In this document: piece after piece, positions 57,254 to 64,000 of the stretch
How the letters are laid out: each line of letters begins with the position of its first letter
How positions within the stretch are numbered: position 1 is the stretch's first letter
NCBI GenBank assembly: GCA_022829145.1
Contig: CM040743.1
Location: 47,750,405 to 47,814,404 of the forward strand
Source: Albula goreensis
Lineage: Eukaryota; Chordata; Actinopteri; Albuliformes; Albulidae
Length of the DNA stretch: 64,000 nt
Reading direction: 5' to 3'
Notes under the pieces: model-generated
Databases searched by the model: none
What the model was told of the DNA's origin: nothing
Seen by the model: the letters and a program-made list of their open reading frames with translations, nothing else
Translations under genes and position numbers: made by a program

Positions 57254-58260
57254 GTTAAAGCAAAAGAATATATTGAACTTCAGGAAGCATTTATCAGAAG
57301 AACGAACAATCACAAATCAGAAATAATTTGTACCTTCTGAAAACAAGATTAAAGTTTAAAGATCAATTAGTGTAATAATACTTTCAAATTTTGATTAGTA
57401 ATAGAAGTTCTCCAATTTTTTCTTTTTCAAGATTTTCTGATATTTGCATGTATGTTTGGACATTTCATTTGGACATTTTTGTAAAAGTCATGTCATTATT
57501 TATGTAGATATATTGCATATTAAATATGTACATTACTTTTCCATCTTATTTATTAGTTACTCCATTTCTCAAACAATTAATGTGTCCTTTTTCTGAAAGT
57601 GAATGAATGCACATATTTGCAGTGAGATACTAATATCACTGACAGTGTGGAAAGTAACAGGAGCATGTGGAGGAACCTAAATTGTGTGGACATCTTTAAA
57701 ACACACACCCAAACCAAACCAAAACCACACATATTAATGTATTGTCTCTCTCAACCAATATGTATGCATTGTGTTCATAAAAATATATTGAAACACTGAT
57801 TTACATTTTTTTTTTTTAAATGGAGCACATGCAAGTATACATGCTGTGCTGTAACAGAGTTGCCTTCTGGCTCTTGTGTTGTTGTTCTTGCTTGTTGCCC
57901 TGATGGGTAAGGGTTAGGGTAAAGGGTATGGATGGAGTGGGACATTATTACATGTAAATTCCCAGGGCTCAGCAGGACTGTTTCTGAAACTCAGCCGCCG
58001 TGTGAGGAGTTAAAGTGTCAGTAAACAGGTCAGTCTGCGGCCCGTGAGAAGCCCTGCCCTTCATTTTACTGTGAGCTGTGTATGAATGGGAGAGGGGCGG
58101 CGCACAATATATCTTACACAAGATTCGGCATCAGAGTCCTGGAGGGCTCGGGTCCAACATTCGGCATGCGGTCTCTCGAGGCGCAGCCGTTGGAATGGTT
58201 CAGCTTTTCTTTATTCCCCCTGTTTACCCCATTTTTGGAAGGGTGGGTCCGGCCGTATCT
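54340..58260. other. Intergenic upstream of meox2
   Basis: No coding exon supported. Poly(A) of 27 at 56,069-56,095 and poly(T) of 30 at 57,219-57,248. The region 54,500-57,200 is otherwise low in simple repeats and is the natural place for meox2 upstream enhancers. Confidence 0.5.
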
Positions 58261-58274
58261 AAGCAGGGGCCGGT

Positions 58275-58330
58275 GGTTGCCGGGCAACCCGTAACTCCGC
58301 CTCCAGTCTGGTGGTGCTATTTATAGCACC
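58275..58330 (+). promoter_or_regulatory. meox2: meox2 core promoter: RFX X-box plus MEF2/TATA dyad
   Basis: GGTTGCCGGGCAACC (58275-58289) is a perfect palindrome matching the RFX X-box (GTTGCC, 1-bp spacer, GGCAAC). Twenty-three bases further on, GGTGCTATTTATAGCACC (58313-58330) is a perfect 8-bp inverted repeat. Its centre CTATTTATAG is an exact MEF2 consensus and also a TATA-like box. The pyrimidine-rich 5' UTR starts about 30 bp later, a suitable TATA-to-start distance. Confidence 0.6.
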
Positions 58331-58349
58331 TCCTTCTTGGGCCGACTCC

Positions 58350-58938
58350 GTCCCCCTTCCTTCCCCTCTCTCTCTCCCTCTCTCTCTCTCCCTCTCCCCC
58401 TTCTCTCTCTGTCCCTCGCTCTTTCTCTCTCTCAGCAGCTTTCTTTAAACTCCTCCTTTTTTTCCCGTCTGTCCCAGCCGGCTGCCACCAATCCCTCCAT
58501 CCTCTCCTCCTCCTCCTCCCTGTCCTCCTCCTCTCCTCCCATCCAAAGAGTTCCTGCTCTCACTCGTTCTTCTCACCCGCTCACTCACTCCCGCTCACCC
58601 CTTTGCTCCCCTTCTCCTCCTAGAACTCCGGAGATTTTCCGTTTTTTCTTTCGCTCTCGTTTGAGTAAAGGTTTTTGTGGCATATTTTGGAGTTCAAGCT
58701 GCAGACCCTGAGATGAAGACTGACATAGTTTGAGCAAGATTGGAATAGCAGTTTTTCATTTTCATCATTATATCTTTGGGTTTTTTTCCTCTCTCTGTGC
58801 TCTTTCTTTCATCTTTCACCCAGTTTTGTTTAATTATCTTTTGCTCTGTTTTTTAATTTCTTGTTTTTTGGGGGAGAGTGGCGTTGCTCCTCCTGTCCAT
58901 TAGGGGGCAGTGTTCCAAACACGCAGGGGCTGAAGGGG
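58350..58938 (+). other. meox2: meox2 5' UTR with pyrimidine-rich leader
   Basis: Runs of CTCTCTCCCT and TCCTCCTCCT (58,356-58,625) are followed by a T-rich part, then CCATTAGGGGGCAGTG at 58897-58912, a CTCF-like match, just before the ATG. The leader is long (about 590 bp if transcription starts near 58,350). Its start is inferred from the TATA-like box. Confidence 0.5.
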
Positions 58939-59286
58939 ATGGACAGGGCTTTATCTGGCTGCCTGCGAGGCCCAGCCTCCACGCACCATCACCACCCTGG
59001 GTACCTGCACCACTCACCGGCGCTTCGGACCCGAGACCGATCGGACTACGCACTCTACCCAAACCTGCCCTCCCCCCCACCCCACTGTGCCCCCCCTGGT
59101 TACCCTGGCGATAGGGGGCACTGCCTCTCGCCCCACGGCTTCACCACCAGGCAGGTGGCTGGTCCCACCCCCCACCTCTGGATTTACCCTCCCCGGTTAC
59201 TTGTCCCCATGCCCCCACAGCTTGCAACCTGCTGCCTACGGAAGACTCCGGAAGGAAGGATGTGAAGAAGAGGAGTAACATGTCAG
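58939..59286 (+). CDS. meox2: MEOX2-type homeobox protein, exon 1 (partial, apparent frame break)
   Basis: Mesenchyme homeobox transcription factor (somite, muscle and vascular development). Only the N-terminus is here. MDRALSGCLRGPAST, ALRTRDRSDYALYPNLPS and PGYPGDRGHCLSPHG line up with the MEOX2 N-terminus (GCLRSP, GRSDHMSYPEL, AGYPNEEG, SQHHRG). The starting frame stops at TGA 59263. The frame ending at the good donor CAG|GTAAGA (59286/59287) is a different one; it reads HHQAGGWSHPP and GRKDVKKRSNMS, like the HQ..WHLPQ and basic end of MEOX2 exon 1. So either one base is missing here (about 59,112-59,180, a C-rich area) or the gene is damaged. The homeobox exons must lie right of the window. 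MEOX1 is the less likely alternative. Confidence 0.75.
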
Positions 59287-60054
59287 GTAAGATGGAGATG
59301 GCAACTGGGACACATACTGTGCTCTTTAGCCTGGAAGGGCCTGTCCTTCTTCTCCACTCATTTATACACAACACTCACTAACTCACTCTCTCACTAACTC
59401 GCTCTGTGTCTTTGACTCATTGGTTCAGCCTCGGTCTCAATGAACTCACCGACTGAATGTTTGACTCACAGTGTCATTCACTTACTAACTGACTCACTGA
59501 TTCAGTGATTGACTCAACTCAGGGACCCATTCTTCCACTGATTCACTTAGTGATTCACTCATTCGCCCAATTTGTTTAATTTGTTAATTGGTTTTACTGT
59601 TGCTTCATTATCACTGGGACAAGTTCCAAAACCCAGAGATGTGTTGGTTTTTGGATTAAAGGATGGGGAAGTCTGTAGGAGAGAGTTTACGTGCTCTGTA
59701 CATGTTTATCATTAATAGCAAAAAAGAACCAGTTTATAGTCTGGAGGGGGTCTGTGCCTTGATTAAGTCTGACCCCTGAAAATTGCTCTGCTATGCGATG
59801 TGTCATAGAGACATCTGGACAAAGAAAATGACCGCATGTGATGTACTGAGAAATCAAAGGGTTATATACATTTTGCAGTTGAATCTGGATTTAATATTTG
59901 TCAGTTAATGTTAATATTTGTCAGTTAATGGTGCTCATCAGCAAAAGTACAATCATGCCTCAGGACTCTTTTATTTTTCTTAGCGCATCAAAAACATGTC
60001 AAGCAAAGCTACCAGTGATTATTGACCATTCCTTCCCAGTGAGTATTCGTAGCA

Positions 60055-60060
60055 GTGTGT

Positions 60061-60124
<64 letters not shown>
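60055..60124. repeat. (GT)n microsatellite
   Basis: About 34 GT units, nearly pure, with one GGTGTG break at the start. Confidence 0.95.
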
Positions 60125-60126
<2 letters not shown>

Positions 60127-62489
60127 GAGGCCCGCTTTCATCACAGGTGAAACCACCTGGGGTCAGTAGCCCCTGAGTCGCTAAAGTATGTGCTAGCCCT
60201 CACCTCTCACACTTACACACACCGGTGCTCACACAAAACAACATCTGAGGACATAGGGAGAAAGAATCACAGCAAAAACAGTTGAAAAAGCTGAGCACAA
60301 ACAGATCATTAAAAATGCAACAATCCATTTAAGAGTTGGACGTTTCCAGGGTTCAAAAATTGGTCTGAAACAAAAATAGGACCAGGATCTCCCAAAACTG
60401 GGACCCTTCTCCAAAACTGGACAACTCTGTAGCACATAGCAGGTATAGCATAAAGGTGTGGAACCCTAAACCTGGGTAGTGTGTTTGGGAGGACCTGGAG
60501 AGGGGAAAGTGTGAGGAGCCCCAGAGCATAGCTACATGGCAGACCTGTTAATTTCACTGTTTATTCTTCAACCAGTCGGGCAATATGAAATTAACGGATG
60601 TTTTGATCGGTAGCTTTTTATCAAGTACCGCAAGCAAAAATTCTTTCCATCTCGCGTTTCCTTGCAGCTGATGTTTCGCGGCACTCCTCATCTAGATGGC
60701 TGAAATCTCTTGAGAAAGAAATATTTGTGGTCTGGATAAACGAAGATCACAGTCAAAGGAAAGTAGCCGTCTTCTGATAGCAGATATTGCTCTTGAAATT
60801 AGTCATTTAGCTTTAATATTTTGTGCTGAAGCGGCGCAGTCCAGCTACAATAGCATCTTTTAAAGAGCTTAAGAACAGCTGGCGATTATATATCATTATT
60901 ATGTCATTTTTAAATATTATTTTAAATATGTCATAATATACTATTGGCCTAATATACTGTAATGTACAATTATCAAACATATTGTTCAAAGATAGCAACC
61001 CCACTTACATCATTATTTTTCTTTTTTTAATATCATAAAAACCATAATGTTATAAAAAGCAAAACTGTTATTAAAAATGAAACTTTGATAGAAACAAAGC
61101 TGCTCCACAGAATGTCGATGCTTATGATAAAGTTTTATGCAACGGGATGAAATGGATATTTAAAAAGTAAAAAAAAATAAATGTAGTTGAAGTCACACAG
61201 ACATTAAATGGTACAAACTCATAAAATATTCACCATGTAGTGCATTAAGTATTTTTTTGTAAATAATGATACTGTTTAAGAACAGCCACCATTATTTAAA
61301 AAAGGAATAAAAATTAAATAAAAATAAAAGGAAAATTGGAAGCTTTAAAATTCTAGCTCTTGCGCTCAGTTAAAATGTATTCCATGCATAGAACCGCTGA
61401 ACTGAAATAAAAGGTCAACATTTAATTTAAAATGTGTGGATATTGTCACGCGCATAGCCTAATGTACCAAAGTGTTACAGTGGTGTTCCACAGTTAGCGA
61501 GCTGCTTTAGACTTTCCGTATAATTACTTATTATATATCACTTATTATCAGCGGTGCGTTTTCACTTTTAAGGGGGGCGTAAATGTATAGCCTAGGTTCA
61601 TATCGGTGGTCTGGGCCATTGGAATAACAAATAAAGTAAATGATAGTACGCCCTGTTCCAAGTGCTATGTAAATCCACCCTTTACAGTCCAATGCGTAGG
61701 CTATATCAAACAATACTCGATATTGAAAAAAAAATCTTAAAAAATATAAACCTAATCATGTGTCTGAGAACATTGTGCTTTTAGATGCATCTTTCATATT
61801 GTAGTCAGTATGTATTATACTAACCAGTCGGCTCGATTAATTTTACCCTTAATAATTTTGAAGTGTGTCGTCGATTAATTGTTTTCAGTTTTATTTTTGA
61901 GGGTTTGCCTCATTGAAAAACAATACTGTGAATTTGCAGAAGTTACAGTAGTAGCGTACCATAGGTCGTATTCTTGGGGCTATGAATGAAGGATACTTTT
62001 ACACCTATCTTACCTAATACTTCATTAATGACTCTATGTAGAACCAAAAATGTTCACATATGATTAGGAGCAAAGAACCTTATTTTGGTGTTTATTTAAG
62101 GCATTTTTAAATAACATTTCCAGACTGCTTGCGCCAGGATTAGGCTGCATTCAATTTCTGTAAAGCCAGTTCAACAAATTAACTGAATTTCAATTTCATT
62201 AATTACAAATTACCCATAATGTTCTATGAGGATTTTTCACTTTGAGCTGATGCTATTTTTTTTTTTTTTTTTACCAAATTGACAAAACAAATATTAAACT
62301 GATTCTTGCTCTGCATTGTGCATACAGTGTAAACCATTTTTATTTCAAACTTTTATCACGTTACACTACATTTTACAAGGGTTATAAAAATGCCTTTAGC
62401 CAAATAGTGGGACAGGGATTTATAAAGTTTGGGAACCATGCGCTATTGAGCCGTCCTTAGCAGATGCCCGGCAGGCATCAAGTTTTCCA

Positions 62490-62620
62490 CGTGGGTCACG
62501 TTATCACTGTAGCTGCAAGCTCGCTCTCTCCACAACATCAACGCGTCGCGCGCGCGCAGCAGAGCTCCGAGGCGCGAATCAGCACGTGCAAGTCCGCTAC
62601 AAGATGCGACGTCACCCTGG
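62490..62620. promoter_or_regulatory. CpG-dense patch in meox2 intron 1
   Basis: ACGCGTCGCGCGCGCGCAGC near 62,540 and ATGCGACGTCACCC near 62,603 (a CRE half site with flank) stand out in an AT-rich intron. Possible alternative promoter or enhancer. No first exon can be defined. Confidence 0.35.
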
Positions 62621-63699
62621 AAGAAGGGACACAGCCGTGCGAACCATACCCTTGATGTTACCCTATCAAAGAACGAATTAATTGTACAAGACATTTCCGA
62701 CCCCTATTAAACTGGAATTGTACTTCCGTTATTTCTGCATTGCTATTTCACCGACCACTTCCAAATGGCTTGCAAAAGAGCTGTGAAAAGAAATGTGGAA
62801 GTAATTCATTAATTGATTTATTCTAACAGTGATTATTTTGGCCTTCAACACGCAATGTAGAGAAGAAAAAAAAACATGATAGTAATAACAGAACAGTCGG
62901 TTGTGATTAAACGTCCAAACTTAAGAGGCCCTCAGCGTTTTCTTTTTTTCAGTATTAAAATGGACTTGTTTTTTGTTCTTTCTTCAAAAATATATACAAA
63001 GCAAATCTGTATACCACTTGTTAAAACAGAACGGAAAGTCTTCAAAGCCACAGATTTTATTCTATTCCTTTGCAGGGAAACCTCAGTTTATACATGCATT
63101 CGCATCTGCTGTGGTGCATTTGAATTATCCCTGATTAAAATTAGGGGCAATTCTAGGCGCCATGGCAACAACTTATAATTTACAAATAAATCGCTCTCAA
63201 TTAAACAAAAACGCAACACTAGAAAACGGAATGGAACAACTTGCAACAATGTTGCCAAGTGGTTATAAGTTGAGAGGGTTGCAAGACTATGAAAAATAGA
63301 GATTGCGTTGCAAAGAAACAGCAATTTCTTGAAACCCAGTATGAGCAACCCAGAGTCCCAAAATACATATATTACAAAGTTCCAGGGTGATGTGGGTCAT
63401 GTATGTGCTACAAATACATTCTCCAGGTTGTCTTATGAAGCTAATGGAGATGAGGAGTTAGGATGAGACTGTACTGGACTGGCACAAGATTCAATTCATT
63501 CAGAGCACAGGGCTAAAAGAAAATTATTCTTTTTCAGTCATGAAGGCACACCAGAGGTAAGGATTAACTGTTGAGGTTAAGTCTTTTTAAAGAAAAAAGT
63601 TCTTAAAGAAATTGTCCTTAAAGAAAAGACTAGCATTGGCCTTGCTTTCTAGCATCAGTACACCCAAACTACAGCCGAAAAAGGAACATCATCACCAAC

Positions 63700-63990
63700 A
63701 ACACCATTACAGCGGCGCCATCAGACCCTTTCATTATTGGAATGCAGTCAGGCTGCCATTTTTTTGTCTGTTACCTGCATGGCATACAGCAATTATACAT
63801 TCCAGCAATGGGGTGCGGTTTTCCAGACATTCCTTTATGGTCACCCTCAGATGGGAATAACAAACAGCCATGGAAAATTATTAGATATAGTGAAGGAGTG
63901 GCACTTCCCAAACCTTGGAAAATTGATGATTGCTTTGGAATGTTATTCAATTAGTGAATTGGAATCAATTAACAATGGTCAACAGCAGTG
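63700..63990. promoter_or_regulatory. Candidate enhancer with clustered TEAD (M-CAT) cores
   Basis: GGAATG/CATTCC cores at 63739, 63798, 63828 and 63937 fall within about 204 bp, together with SOX-like ACAATGG (about 63,973) and CAATTAG/AATTAAC homeodomain cores. The stretch is unique-looking and free of simple repeats. Confidence 0.35.
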
Positions 63991-64000
63991 AGTGCTCGAT

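Larger units (their letters stand above)
59287..64000 (+). other. meox2: meox2 intron 1 (start)
   Basis: After the donor at 59,287 no homeodomain motif occurs up to the window end, consistent with the long first intron of MEOX2 genes. The left part has a CTCACTGA-type imperfect repeat (59,360-59,560). Much of the rest is AT-rich. Confidence 0.6.

Noticed and set aside
57900..57930. Interstitial telomere repeat
   Set aside because: Only one TTAGGG with irregular GGGTAA/GGGTAAAG neighbours, too short and degenerate.
58337..58711. 124-codon serine/proline/leucine-rich frame
   Set aside because: Pyrimidine-rich 5' UTR of meox2, low complexity, no domain.

Overview
This is a eukaryotic window, almost certainly from a ray-finned (probably teleost) fish. 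Three things point there: vertebrate exon-intron genes, many short tRNA-derived SINE copies with long (GT)n/(CA)n blocks and minisatellites, and a gene order scinderin - ARL4A - MEOX2. On human 7p21 the same three genes lie in one neighbourhood. I cannot name the species. There are no bacterial, phage or CRISPR features.

Layout. (1) 1-11.4 kb: the 3' part (14 exons, about 612 codons) of a plus-strand scinderin/adseverin gene, an actin-severing gelsolin-family protein. Its first exons lie left of the window. Every splice junction keeps the frame, so the gene looks intact. Its introns hold several minisatellites, and two of these touch splice signals. The last exon adds a C-terminal tail resembling the gelsolin latch helix, which mammalian adseverin lacks. 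(2) 11.4-15.4 kb: intergenic. (3) 15.4-19.3 kb: arl4a, a small GTPase gene with a non-coding first exon, a single coding exon (204 aa) and a 1.5-kb 3' UTR. (4) 19.3-58.2 kb: a 39-kb stretch with no coding exon I can defend. It contains SINE fragments, two more arrays of a 37-bp minisatellite, a compound (GT)n tract of about 850 bp, a foldback element, a 475-bp MITE, CTCF-like motifs and some possible conserved elements. (5) 58.2-64 kb: promoter, 5' UTR and first coding exon of a divergent MEOX2-type homeobox gene, then the start of its first intron. The homeobox exons lie right of the window.

The three genes are neighbours by ancestry rather than an operon: an actin regulator, a membrane-associated ARF-like GTPase and a mesodermal transcription factor. 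The points most worth checking are: the gelsolin-like tail on scinderin; a SINE-derived tandem array that appears to supply a branch point; a 43-bp repeat that copies a 5' splice site; the meox2 core promoter, where two perfect dyads carry an RFX X-box and a MEF2 site that doubles as the TATA box; an apparent frame break in meox2 exon 1; and a divergent pair of CTCF-like motifs between arl4a and meox2.
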